64,000 nucleotides of DNA from ATM1 sp003577165 (lineage in GTDB: Bacteria > Armatimonadota > Fimbriimonadia > Fimbriimonadales > ATM1), in contig SZPM01000007.1 in assembly GCA_030263715.1 (NCBI GenBank), positions 1 to 64,000 on the forward strand. Direction: 5' to 3'. Both the position numbers and the translations under genes were made by a program. Below the pieces are notes generated by a model that was not told the origin of the DNA, did no database searches, and worked only from the letters and a program-made list of their open reading frames with translations. Positions 34,057-42,521 of the stretch are shown here, piece by piece (the first letter of the stretch is position 1; every line of letters starts with the position of its first letter).

Positions 34057-35073
34057 TTGCGAAGAGTCATCCTCCAATCGCCGGGGCGCATCAGCGTCGA
34101 GGACCAGGATCCAACGGGGCCTGGGCCGGGCGAGGTGCTCATTCGGGTGCGCTGCGCGACGACGTGCGGGACAGACCTGAAGGCGTATCTGAGGGGCCAT
34201 CCTCAAATCCCGATGCCCGGACCGTTCGGGCACGAGTACAGCGGAGAGATCGCGTCCGTGGGGGGCGACGTCAATGGCTTCCTGCCTGGCGACCCGATCA
34301 TGGGAGTGCACAGCGCGCCGTGCGGCGTCTGCTTCTGGTGCAGACGGGGTCAAGAGAACCTGTGCATCGACATCATGAAGTCGAAGGTGTTGGGGTCGTT
34401 CGCCGAGTACCTTTTGCTTCCGGCGAACATCGTCCTGCGAAACCTGTACAAGAAGCCGCCGACGATCTCTTTCCAACGGGCCGCCCTCCTGGAGCCGCTC
34501 GCCTGTGTCGCTGATGCGATTCGCCGGATGCGGCTGCGTATGGATGACAGCGTGCTGCTCGTGGGCTCTGGCGCGATCGCTCTTCTCTTCGAGGCGGCGC
34601 TGAGATTCAACGGTGTAGGTGACGTGACCGTCGCGGGACGCAACGAGAATCGGCTCGATGCGCTCTCTGACTTGGGCTTGAACCCTATCCACGTGCGCGA
34701 AATTCCAGGCGCGCTGGAAGCGAAAACCAGCGGACGGGGATTCGACGTGGTCGTGGAGTGCGCGGGCAAACTCGATGCCTGGCAGCAGGCGATGCAGTCC
34801 GTGCGCAGGGGGGGGCAAGTTGTGTTCTTTGGAGGCTGTCCGCTCGGCACCCAACTCGATCTCGACACGGGAAGGATGCATTACGACGACCTCACGCTCA
34901 TCTCACCCTTCCACTTCGGAACGGAGGCCGTGAGGACGGCGCGCGAATGGCTGCTCGATGAGAGGTTTGCCCCTGTGGAACTGATCACGCAAGAGGCCGA
35001 ACTCGAGAGCGCGCCGGAAGTTTTCGAAGACTTGCGGCACGGACGTGCCATCAAGGTCGCCTTCATGCCATGA
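34057..35073 (+). CDS. zinc-dependent alcohol/sugar dehydrogenase, first of pair
   Basis: A 338-residue medium-chain dehydrogenase. The catalytic zinc residues lie in TTCGTDLKAY, GHEYSGEI and EPLACV. The structural zinc lobe is CGVCFWCRRGQENLC. The Rossmann segment VLLVGSGAIALLFEAAL lacks one usual Gly (GxGxxA). The TTG start is 8 bases after an AATAAT box. It overlaps the paralogous dehydrogenase by 4 bp. Substrate unknown; the cluster suggests a polyol or sugar oxidation route. Confidence 0.85.
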   Translation: MRRVILQSPGRISVEDQDPTGPGPGEVLIRVRCATTCGTDLKAYLRGHPQIPMPGPFGHEYSGEIASVGGDVNGFLPGDPIMGVHSAPCGVCFWCRRGQENLCIDIMKSKVLGSFAEYLLLPANIVLRNLYKKPPTISFQRAALLEPLACVADAIRRMRLRMDDSVLLVGSGAIALLFEAALRFNGVGDVTVAGRNENRLDALSDLGLNPIHVREIPGALEAKTSGRGFDVVVECAGKLDAWQQAMQSVRRGGQVVFFGGCPLGTQLDLDTGRMHYDDLTLISPFHFGTEAVRTAREWLLDERFAPVELITQEAELESAPEVFEDLRHGRAIKVAFMP

Positions 35074-36026
35074 GGCTCGCGGTCTATCGCGCGGGCGTTG
35101 GCGTCGTCATCGAAGATGCCCCGGAGCCGGAACCGGATACCGGCGATTTTTTGGTACAGACTGAAGCCTGCGCGCTTTGTTCGGGCGAGTTGATGCCGTG
35201 GTACATGGAGCGAAAGTCGCCTCACGTGTTGGGACACGAAGTCGCCGGCAGGTGCCTGGCCTCGGACGGGAGCGGTTATTCGCCTGGCGATCGCGTCGCG
35301 CCGCACCATCACGCGAACTGCGGGGAATGTGAGGATTGCCGTCGAGGCGCAGAGGTTCACTGTTCCCGGTGGAAGGCGACGCGATTGATTCCGGGGGGGA
35401 TGGCCGAGAGGTTCGTCATCCCGCGGGAGAACCTCTCCGACACGGGGTTGATGAACGACGTGCGCCCGCAAGATGCGGCGCTTGTCGAGCCCGTCGCGTG
35501 CGTGCTGAAGTCCATTTCTCGCGCAGGTGAATTTGAGTCTGCGACGGTAGTGGGCTTGGGCTCGTTTGGGGTGCTGCATTCGGTTCTGCTGATGGAGGCC
35601 GGAGCGAACGTCGAAGCCATCGAACCGAACCCGCAGAGGCGCCGGTGGGCCGAAGAGTTGGGCATTCGCTCGGTCGTCGCGCCAAGCCGGCAGTCGGAGG
35701 CGGTGTTCGTCTGTCCGGGAAACGAGCCTGCGCTGCGCGTGGGTCTCAACTCGCTCAGACCTGGCGGCACACTCGTTTTGTTCGCTCCCCACGAGCCGGG
35801 CGGTTTGGTCGCGATGGACTTTGAGGACTTGTACTTCCGCGACATCGCTCTCGCCTTCTCTTATTCAGCCGGCAGGACCGAGATGGCCCAGGCCCGTGAA
35901 GCGATTCGGCGGGGCGCCGTGCGAGCCGAGCAGGTGGTGAGCCACTTCATCAGCCTGGACGAACTTCCGGGCGCGTACAGGGCGATGCAGGCGGGTGATA
36001 TCCTCAAGCCGATGGTGATGTTCTGA
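35070..36026 (+). CDS. zinc-dependent alcohol/sugar dehydrogenase, second of pair
   Basis: A 318-residue paralogue of the gene before it, with CALCSGELMPW, GHEVAGRC and EPVACV for catalytic zinc and CGECEDCRRGAEVHC for structural zinc. The NAD(P) site is VVGLGSFGVLHSVLL. Both enzymes keep both zinc sites, so they probably act on two successive or enantiomeric substrates. The start overlaps the upstream stop (ATGA) and its stop overlaps the cupin start. Confidence 0.85.
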   Translation: MRLAVYRAGVGVVIEDAPEPEPDTGDFLVQTEACALCSGELMPWYMERKSPHVLGHEVAGRCLASDGSGYSPGDRVAPHHHANCGECEDCRRGAEVHCSRWKATRLIPGGMAERFVIPRENLSDTGLMNDVRPQDAALVEPVACVLKSISRAGEFESATVVGLGSFGVLHSVLLMEAGANVEAIEPNPQRRRWAEELGIRSVVAPSRQSEAVFVCPGNEPALRVGLNSLRPGGTLVLFAPHEPGGLVAMDFEDLYFRDIALAFSYSAGRTEMAQAREAIRRGAVRAEQVVSHFISLDELPGAYRAMQAGDILKPMVMF

Positions 36027-36430
36027 TGCCGGTCCTGAAGCGGTTCGGCGAAGCCTGGAACGCCATCCCGGAGAAGCAGTACAAGGATGAGCCGGGGTCC
36101 TGGCAGGCCGTCGCGCGGAGGGTGCTCGTGGAGTCGCCGACCCTGGCCTTTCAGACTCGGTACTTCGAGGTTGGCCCTGGGGGCTACACGAGTTTCGAGA
36201 AGCACTGCCACGAGCACGTTGTGGTGGTCGTCGAGGGCGTCGGGCGCGTGCGGTTAGGGGACGCGTGGCATCCGATCGCGCCGGGGGACGTCGTTCACGT
36301 CCTGCCGAACGAGCCCCACCAGTTTAGGAACGACGGGGACGGGCGGCTGGGGTTCGTCTGCATCGTCGACGCGATTCGGGATCGTCCGACCCTGCTCCGA
36401 GACACCGAACCTGCGGACGAACGTCAATAA
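36026..36430 (+). CDS. cupin domain protein
   Basis: A 134-residue single-domain cupin. The metal site is GGYTSFEKHCHEHVVVVVEG (two or three His plus a Glu) and the second motif is PNEPHQFRN with the last His. It follows the two dehydrogenases with a 1-bp overlap, so it may be an isomerase, epimerase or sensor for the same substrate. Cupin function cannot be read from sequence. Confidence 0.8.
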   Translation: MPVLKRFGEAWNAIPEKQYKDEPGSWQAVARRVLVESPTLAFQTRYFEVGPGGYTSFEKHCHEHVVVVVEGVGRVRLGDAWHPIAPGDVVHVLPNEPHQFRNDGDGRLGFVCIVDAIRDRPTLLRDTEPADERQ

Positions 36431-36431
36431 G

Positions 36432-37571
36432 ATGGTGAGATTCACGCGATCGGGTCTGGCGGTGGCCGCGCTGTGCGCGGCTGCAGTCATCTTTGGCCAG
36501 TCGTCGGCCGAGGACGAGGCGATCAAGCGCGAGCGCGAGAACGACGTCAAACTCGGGAAGGAGTACAGCGAGAGACTCGACAAGGAACTGAAGTTCGTTG
36601 AGGACGCGGAAAAGGTCGCGTTCGTTGCCCGCATCGGCGCGAAGTTAGCGGAGGTCGCGAACGCCACACCGGTGAGCGCGCAGTACGGAGACAAGAGGTT
36701 CTTCGCGTTCGAGTACACCTTCAAACTCATCGACGACAAGGACGTAAACGCATTCTCGATTCCAGGTGGTTTCATTTACGTTCACTCAGGACTGCTTGAT
36801 TACGTGCAGAGCGAAGATGAGTTGGCGGCGGTCATCTCTCACGAGATCGCGCACGCGGCGCATCGGCATGTTCCCACGCTCATCAAAGAGAGGAGCAAAA
36901 TTGACTTGTGGACGCTTCCCGTCGTCATCGGGGCGCTTCTTAGCGGCTCGCCCGAGGCGGGCACGATTTTGTTCACCAAAGATTTGCTGACACAGGCTCT
37001 CACAAGCGGGTGGAGCCAACTTGCGGAAGTGGACGCGGACTTCGCGGGCGCCCACTACATGCTGAAAACGGATTACAATCCGGTTGCGCTTTTGACGTTC
37101 ATGGAGCGCTTGGCCTATCGAGATCGGAATGGGCCTAACTTCGATTTGGGAATTCATCGAACGCACCCTCCATCGAAAGAGAGGGCTCGGGCTTTATTGA
37201 GATTCCTGAAGGAGCACGGCGTGCCGATCGAGCGCAGCAAGGTGACGACGGAGTTTCGCGTTACCTCCAGCATCGTTGACACAGGCATTCAGCTGAAGTT
37301 CGGACAGAGGCCGCTATTCGTGTTAGCGGGCGACGACGCCGCGGCGCGCGCGGACGAAATGGTCCTTGCCCTCAATCGCTTCTTCGACGCGACTCCGCAA
37401 CAGTTCGAAGTCAAATTATTCGGGCGCAAGATACTGTGGAACTCCAAGACTCTGCTGGAGTTCGACGAGCGCGACGCGAGAGAAGGCGTGTCGCCGCAAG
37501 CCTTTGCAGCGGAAGCCTACGAGAAGATTCGCGGAGCGTTGTTCGCGCTCTCCATGAGAATCACGAACTGA
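36432..37571 (+). CDS. M48 family zinc metalloprotease
   Basis: A 379-residue secreted peptidase. A signal peptide of about 22 residues (VAALCAAAVIFGQS) is followed by an M48 domain with HEIAHAAHRH (137-146; catalytic Glu138) and the third ligand Glu199 in QLAEVDADFAG. IHRTHPPSKERARALL is the typical downstream motif. No TPR region follows; the C-terminal 130 residues are unfamiliar. BepA-like envelope quality control is possible. It is 1 bp after the cupin stop and converges on the ceramidase-like gene. Confidence 0.88.
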   Translation: MVRFTRSGLAVAALCAAAVIFGQSSAEDEAIKRERENDVKLGKEYSERLDKELKFVEDAEKVAFVARIGAKLAEVANATPVSAQYGDKRFFAFEYTFKLIDDKDVNAFSIPGGFIYVHSGLLDYVQSEDELAAVISHEIAHAAHRHVPTLIKERSKIDLWTLPVVIGALLSGSPEAGTILFTKDLLTQALTSGWSQLAEVDADFAGAHYMLKTDYNPVALLTFMERLAYRDRNGPNFDLGIHRTHPPSKERARALLRFLKEHGVPIERSKVTTEFRVTSSIVDTGIQLKFGQRPLFVLAGDDAAARADEMVLALNRFFDATPQQFEVKLFGRKILWNSKTLLEFDERDAREGVSPQAFAAEAYEKIRGALFALSMRITN

Positions 37572-37576
37572 GACGT

Positions 37577-38782
37577 TTACTTGGCTGCAGCGAGCGCTCG
37601 CTCAAACGCTTTCAGGATCTCATCCGCGAGGGTCGGGCCGTGGAAGGACAGTGTCGCCTCATACTCGCCGAGGGCGTATTCTTCCGCTGTGAGGATGTAA
37701 CCCAGCCACTCGTTCGCAAAGCTGACGATCACCGGATACTCGATGCCGGCGGCGCGAGCCTTTTCCAGAACGCGTCGGCCTACGGCGGAGGAGGGTTCTC
37801 CCGGGATTCCGATGAATGCAATGGGCCCCAGGCGAATCAGAGTTACGTCGGCTTTGTCGGGCGCGAAGCCTGAGACCACGATCTTCGCCAAGGCTTCCGG
37901 CACGCCGTTGCGCTCCGCGAATTTCGGGTGGGGGGTGATGGCCGGCATGGTCACGGCGATTCGGACGGCCTTCAGGGTTCCGAGCCGAGAAGCGGAAAAC
38001 GTGCGGCTCGACTTCTTGGCGGATTCGAGGGCCGTCTTCATTTCGGCGATGCCTGCGTCGCCGCGAGCGTTGCCGGGAGGAGCGGGGGACACGTCGCCCG
38101 CCGCGCCCTGTAGGAACAGCCGCGGTGTTTGCCAGCCCATCCAGGCGCCCGGCCAATCTCCGGAGGTCTGATTGAATTCCGCGTCCCGGAGAGTGGGGTG
38201 GGCGGCGTAGTTCAGGACCGTGTAGTTGGCGGTGCGGGTTTCGAAGCGAATTTCGGTGACGGTCTTGATGGGCGGCGCGCCTTCGGCTCTGGAGCGGTTC
38301 GCATCGGCTTCGCCGACGAACACCGTGACGCGCTCCAACGATTTCGTATCTTCGCTGCGGTATAGGGTCTTTGAGAGTTGCTCCGCGTACCATTCGAACT
38401 GCTTTGAGTTGAACACGGCGATGCCGGGCACCTTCATCCTCATTTTTCGATTGAGCATCTGGCTGTCGGGAGCGCAGTGAGTGTGCGTTGCCGCGAGCAG
38501 CAGCACGGGACGCTCGCCGTACTTCGCGGCCTCTTGAGCAACTTCCTCGGCGAGGCTTCCGGGGATTGTGAGCATCTCCGCCGCGATGATTGCGACGTCG
38601 GTTTGCCCCTGTTGGATGCGGAGCGTGCGCGCCGACAGGCGCTCGCCAATTCCATCCATTAGTTTGTCCTTCCGCTCTGTATAGCCGCCGAGAGGAAGGT
38701 TCTCCTTCGGCGTGATGTCTTGAAAGTCGTAAGACACAAGAAGAGGAGCTGAGACGAAAGCGAAGAGCAGGGAAGAGATCAT
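37577..38782 (-). CDS. neutral/alkaline ceramidase N-terminal domain-like hydrolase
   Basis: A 401-residue protein with a short signal-like start. TPKENLPLGGYTERK, the AATHTHCAPDS zinc-type motif, NYAAHPTLRDA and FLQGAAGDVSPAP are the conserved blocks of the neutral/alkaline non-lysosomal ceramidase domain (zinc amidase). It lacks the C-terminal domain of true ceramidases, so the substrate may be another amide or ester. It overlaps the upstream secreted-protein gene by 4 bp. Confidence 0.8.
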   Translation of the reverse strand: MISSLLFAFVSAPLLVSYDFQDITPKENLPLGGYTERKDKLMDGIGERLSARTLRIQQGQTDVAIIAAEMLTIPGSLAEEVAQEAAKYGERPVLLLAATHTHCAPDSQMLNRKMRMKVPGIAVFNSKQFEWYAEQLSKTLYRSEDTKSLERVTVFVGEADANRSRAEGAPPIKTVTEIRFETRTANYTVLNYAAHPTLRDAEFNQTSGDWPGAWMGWQTPRLFLQGAAGDVSPAPPGNARGDAGIAEMKTALESAKKSSRTFSASRLGTLKAVRIAVTMPAITPHPKFAERNGVPEALAKIVVSGFAPDKADVTLIRLGPIAFIGIPGEPSSAVGRRVLEKARAAGIEYPVIVSFANEWLGYILTAEEYALGEYEATLSFHGPTLADEILKAFERALAAAK

Positions 38783-39894
38783 CGCGAAGTGGTGGGAAGC
38801 GTGATGGCCACTCTTTCTTCGGCAGAGATGTAGTTGTATGTGCCGCCGAGGGCCAGGATGAGGTCCTTGAGGAAAACGTAGTCTGCGGGCACGGGAATGC
38901 CGATCGGGTATCGAGCGGATCGCAGCGGCCGCCGCAGCGTGAGCACTTGGCCATCCCCTGTCTTGACTTTGTCCGGCTGCTCAAACTCGAGATTGTTTCC
39001 GAACATATCGCACTCAGGAAGCGCGTAGCCAATCCAGTCATATTCTCCTTCTGGCCGACCGAAGAACGTCGGAAGCGAATCGACCGGGAAGAGGACGTCG
39101 GAACCTTCTCGAAACGGTTTGTAGATGGAGAAGTTTCGGAACATGCAAGCAAAAGAGATCGGCCGGCCATTCAGCGAGAAGTTCCAGAACCCACCGATCA
39201 TGTGGAGGTCCAGATCGAAGTCCGGCTCGAAATCCTTCAGCGTGAGTGTGCGAATCCTCGCGCTGGGAGCGCGCCACGGAAGTGTTGTCGGAGCGGTTTC
39301 GAATCCGAACTCGTCTTTGATTCGGACGGTCTGAATCTCCGGCTTTGAGTACTCCCGCACGCCTGTCCAGTCGACGGTGATCTTCAGGTCGTCGATGTCG
39401 TCTTTCCAGGTCGCGCCGGTCTGGAGGATGTAGGTCATGCCCTTGTCGCCTACGACGGAGCCGTAATTCCGGACCGTGTACTCGACAACCACCTTGCGCG
39501 TCTGCCCCTTCTGGAACGCGACCTCCTTCAGCCAGACGCCTTTGTAGGCGTCGCCTTGATCCTGCGGCGTCAATGCCTTGTAGGTCACCTTGACTTTGGT
39601 GCCGTCCACCCAGGAGGCGAACTTCTCGATGCTCGGGCCGGCGACGTCGCCGCTTCCCTGTTCGGGAAAAGCCATCGTGACTCTTGTTCCTCCGCCGCTG
39701 TTCTTGAACGTAAAGGTCACCTTCACGCGTGTCACGTCATCGCCAAGAACGATGCGCAGGTCCTCCGAGACGAGTTGGATTTGATCGTTTGGAGCGAACG
39801 CTCCCGCGCCGCCTGAGGCGATCCAACTCCCGTCGTTGGCCATTGCGGCCGCAGCGAGTAGGGGGAGAGTGCAAAGCGCAGCGCTCTTTCTCAT
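38779..39894 (-). CDS. secreted DUF4424-like protein with C-terminal stalk-type domain
   Basis: A 371-residue exported protein. The ATG at 39894 begins MRKSAALCTLPLLAAAAMANDGSW, a clean signal peptide. The upstream extension to 40059 would overlap the divergent gene and is rejected. The first two thirds (LRIVLGDDVTRVKVTFTFKN, TVRNYGSVVGDKGMTYILQTG) look like DUF4424. The last 60 residues (PADYVFLKDLILALGG, AEERVAITLP) resemble the copper amine oxidase N-terminal stalk domain. It forms an operon with the ceramidase-like gene. A CATAAT box 6 bases upstream suggests a leaderless transcript. Confidence 0.7.
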   Translation of the reverse strand: MRKSAALCTLPLLAAAAMANDGSWIASGGAGAFAPNDQIQLVSEDLRIVLGDDVTRVKVTFTFKNSGGGTRVTMAFPEQGSGDVAGPSIEKFASWVDGTKVKVTYKALTPQDQGDAYKGVWLKEVAFQKGQTRKVVVEYTVRNYGSVVGDKGMTYILQTGATWKDDIDDLKITVDWTGVREYSKPEIQTVRIKDEFGFETAPTTLPWRAPSARIRTLTLKDFEPDFDLDLHMIGGFWNFSLNGRPISFACMFRNFSIYKPFREGSDVLFPVDSLPTFFGRPEGEYDWIGYALPECDMFGNNLEFEQPDKVKTGDGQVLTLRRPLRSARYPIGIPVPADYVFLKDLILALGGTYNYISAEERVAITLPTTSR

Positions 39895-39900
39895 GGAAGC

Positions 39901-39906
39901 ATTATG
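39901..39906 (-). promoter_or_regulatory. -10 element, leaderless candidate
   Basis: CATAAT on the minus strand is followed by 6 bases and the ATG at 39894. The divergent plus gene starts 53 bp away. Confidence 0.4.
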
Positions 39907-39958
39907 GACGGCCGGGATGCGGAGGAAGGGACGGCGGACGCGTCGAATCTCCTCTTCG

Positions 39959-40939
39959 ATGAAGATCGGTCTCTTCATAGCGCTTTTTGGAGATAAGAGC
40001 CTCGAGAAGGCCCTCGACACTGCTAAGCAGGAGGGAGTCGAGGCGGTCGAAATCGGCACAGGGAACTACCCTGGCTCGCCGCACCTGAAAGTGGACAAAC
40101 TCCTGGAATCGAAGGCCGAGCGAGCGAAGCTGCAGAAGGCGATCTCAGATCGGGGGCTGACTCTGTCCGCACTGAGTTGTCATGGGAATCCTCTTCACCC
40201 GCAGAAGAAGATCGCGCGAGCCCATCATGAGGTCTTCGAGAAGTCCGTCAGACTCGCGGCGGCTCTCGACGTGCCGGTCGTCAACGGCTTTTCCGGATGT
40301 CCCGGGGAGGGGCCAGGTTCTAAGTTTCCGAACTGGGTGACCTGCGCGTGGCCCGACGAGTTTCGCGAAGTTCTGGAGTGGCAGTGGAAGGAGAGTGTGT
40401 TTCCATACTGGGCAGAGCAGGCGAAACTGCTCGCGAAGCACAAGGTCAAGTTCGGAATTGAGATGCATCCGGGCTTCGTGTGCTATTCGAACGACACCCT
40501 GCTGAAACTGCGGAACGGAGTGAAGAACGGCGAGTGGATCGGCGCGAACTTCGATCCATCGCACCTTTGGTGGCAGGGCGCGGATCCGATCGCTGCGGTG
40601 CGGCAATTGGGTCAGGAAGGAGCGCTCTTCCACTGCCATGCGAAGGATGCTCGCACCGACCCCTATCAGTCGGCGCTGAACGGCAACCTCGACGCGAAGT
40701 CGTATGCTCTCATTCCTCAGAGGAGTTGGGTGTTTCGGTCGGTCGGCTATGGTCATGGGATCGAATGGTGGAAGGACTTCGTATCGAACCTGCGGATGGT
40801 GGGCTACGACTACGTCCTCAGCATCGAGCATGAAGACGGACTGATGTCGCCGATGGAAGGCCTTCGGAAGGCGTTTAGCGTCCTCAAGCAAGCCGTCATC
40901 TCAGAGCCGGCGGGGCCGATGTTCTGGGCGAAGGAATAA
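39959..40939 (+). CDS. sugar phosphate isomerase/epimerase (TIM barrel)
   Basis: A 326-residue xylose-isomerase-like TIM barrel. MKIGLFIALFGDKSLEKALD at the start, VEAVEIGTGNYPG, VKFGIEMHPGF, ANFDPSHLWWQGADP, FHCHAKDA and LSIEHEDGLM mark the strands that carry the Glu, Asp, His and Glu metal ligands. This layout is common in inositol and sugar acid catabolism. The ATG at 39959 fits the family start; the frame extends upstream only into the divergent promoter. A strong terminator follows. Confidence 0.87.
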   Translation: MKIGLFIALFGDKSLEKALDTAKQEGVEAVEIGTGNYPGSPHLKVDKLLESKAERAKLQKAISDRGLTLSALSCHGNPLHPQKKIARAHHEVFEKSVRLAAALDVPVVNGFSGCPGEGPGSKFPNWVTCAWPDEFREVLEWQWKESVFPYWAEQAKLLAKHKVKFGIEMHPGFVCYSNDTLLKLRNGVKNGEWIGANFDPSHLWWQGADPIAAVRQLGQEGALFHCHAKDARTDPYQSALNGNLDAKSYALIPQRSWVFRSVGYGHGIEWWKDFVSNLRMVGYDYVLSIEHEDGLMSPMEGLRKAFSVLKQAVISEPAGPMFWAKE

Positions 40940-40960
40940 GCGCGAACTCAAGCACAAAGA

Positions 40961-40991
40961 AACAAGGGCCGCAGTCACTGCGGCCCTTGTT
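40961..40991. terminator. bidirectional hairpin terminator
   Basis: Perfect 14-bp arms AACAAGGGCCGCAG (40961-40974) and CTGCGGCCCTTGTT (40978-40991) around TCA. The AACAA/TTGTT ends give short U tracts on both strands, so it can end both convergent genes. Confidence 0.85.
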
Positions 40992-41012
40992 CATTTCGAT
41001 CGCTGACTTCTA

Positions 41013-41627
41013 TTAGCCGCCCTTTCCGGGTCCGCCGCCTTTGCCGGGCTTGCCGGAGCCCTTGCCCTTCGGGGCGTCGATCTTCCACTTCTTCGACTTC
41101 TTGAATTCGCCGACGATGGTGTCGAGTTTCTTCTTGTCGCCGCCCGAGAGCACGAAGGCTGTAATGATGTCGGGTCGCTTAAACCCGTCCTTCTCGAGTT
41201 TCTCCCATACCGAGGGAGGATGCTTGAATCGGGACGTCGCGAGGTTGACCCAGATCACGCGGTCGAGGTCTCCCTGCACGCGCATTTTGTTGAACGTGCC
41301 GGGATGCCAGCCGAGTTCTTGCGCGATGACTCCCCAGCCTCGGCCCTTGCCCTTTCTCCACACATCGAGCACGCCCATTTTGGTGTCGCGTGCAATGACG
41401 AAAGCGGGCCCGAGGGTTACGAGGGACTGTCCGGCTTGGGCGCCTGTCCGGATGACGGCCGTGACATCGAGGTCCAGGGCATCGGCGATGAGGAGCGCAG
41501 CGGCGGCCTCTGTGACGCTCAGGCTGTGCTTCTCGACGATCGCAGCGACGCTCAGGTCGGCCTTCGCGAACGGGCCTGCCGTTAGAATGGATGCGCCGAT
41601 CAACAGCGCGGCAAAGTTTCGTTTCAC
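41013..41627 (-). CDS. secreted protein with Gly/Lys-rich C-terminus
   Basis: A 204-residue exported protein. The GTG at 41627 follows GGAGGT with a 10-base spacer and starts a signal peptide (MKRNFAALLIGASILTAGPF). The longer frame to 41672 lacks a better start. The middle has helical repeats ending GKGRGWGVIAQELGWHPGTF, and the last 20 residues are Gly/Lys/Pro (GKGSGKPGKGGGPGKGG). The GWGVIAQELGWHPGTFNK segment resembles small exported proteins of unknown function. Confidence 0.7.
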   Translation of the reverse strand: MKRNFAALLIGASILTAGPFAKADLSVAAIVEKHSLSVTEAAAALLIADALDLDVTAVIRTGAQAGQSLVTLGPAFVIARDTKMGVLDVWRKGKGRGWGVIAQELGWHPGTFNKMRVQGDLDRVIWVNLATSRFKHPPSVWEKLEKDGFKRPDIITAFVLSGGDKKKLDTIVGEFKKSKKWKIDAPKGKGSGKPGKGGGPGKGG

Positions 41628-41720
41628 GGGTAGAAACACCTCCGTTTGGCTTGGGCTGCACGATGCGCCCATGCTTTAAGACGCCACCCCACAAAGAGTG
41701 TTCCACGTTTGGAGGGCAGG

Positions 41721-42503
41721 CTACCCCCCGGTTTCTGCTGCCTTCGCGCGAGCTTGCCTGGCCGTCTGCCAGCGTGCCTGCCAGGGGAAGTCCCGGGGCT
41801 CAGGCAGGCGAACGCCAGGCAGGCCCAAGATCATGATCAGGGCTCTTCGAGGCTGATCGGTACGATTCGGTCCAGTGTAGTGGAGCGTCGCGTTGTGGTG
41901 GATCGTGCAGCCGCCAGCGGGAATCGGATAGGCGACGCCGGAAGATACGTCCGCCCCTATGACCTCGAGGCCGTGGACACGCGGGTCGTCTCCGATCTGG
42001 CGGTGCTCGAAGATTGGGCCACGGTGGCTGCCGGGAACGAACCACATGCAGCCGTTCTCGAGGGTCGCCGGCTGCAGGGGAATCCAGATGCTCATCGAGT
42101 TGTATGCGAAAGCAGGATCCCAATAGGCTTCGTCTTGATGCCAAGGGGTTTCGGCTGCGGACCCAGCCGGCTTGAGGATGGCGTGCTCGCCACCGTACGC
42201 CGCTTCGTCGCCGAGGAGTTGTTTCGCAACTGAGATGGCGTTCTTTTTCATTAGGGACTCGGCGATCTCTGGGGCGTACTTGGACGGATTGAGAATCTGC
42301 GGAAGCGCGGCTCTCGTTTCGTCTTCGTCTGTGCCGGCTAAGTCGAATTGCTCTCCGACTTCGCGCCCAGCGCGCTGCTCGAATATGCGGTCGTACGCCG
42401 CGCGCACAGAAGCGACATCATCGGGCGTCGTGATCGCATCGAGAACGAGGTAACCGTTTTCACGGTAGAAGCGGCGCTGCTCGGAGGTGATGTTGATTTC
42501 CAA
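41721..42503 (-). CDS. phytanoyl-CoA dioxygenase (PhyH) family protein
   Basis: A 260-residue Fe(II)/2-oxoglutarate dioxygenase. TPWHQDEAYW supplies the His and Asp, HHNATLHYTGPNRTDQPRRAL supplies the second His and the 2-oxoglutarate Arg. ENGCMWFVPGSHRG is typical. The TTG start has AGGAGA six bases upstream. The last 25 codons (ARWQTARQARAKAA region) run through nested inverted repeats and are unlike the family, so the natural C-terminus may have been extended. Substrate unknown. Confidence 0.87.
   Translation of the reverse strand: MEINITSEQRRFYRENGYLVLDAITTPDDVASVRAAYDRIFEQRAGREVGEQFDLAGTDEDETRAALPQILNPSKYAPEIAESLMKKNAISVAKQLLGDEAAYGGEHAILKPAGSAAETPWHQDEAYWDPAFAYNSMSIWIPLQPATLENGCMWFVPGSHRGPIFEHRQIGDDPRVHGLEVIGADVSSGVAYPIPAGGCTIHHNATLHYTGPNRTDQPRRALIMILGLPGVRLPEPRDFPWQARWQTARQARAKAAETGG
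41756..41824. repeat. nested inverted repeats at the 3' end of the PhyH gene
   Basis: GCCTGGC (41756-41762) pairs with GCCAGGC (41814-41820) and GCCTGCC (41776-41782) with GGCAGGC (41803-41809); another GGCAGGC is at 41818-41824 and one at 41715-41721. It looks like a compact palindromic element inserted in the last codons of the gene. Confidence 0.4.
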
Positions 42504-42521
42504 AGTGTCTCTCCTGAGAAT

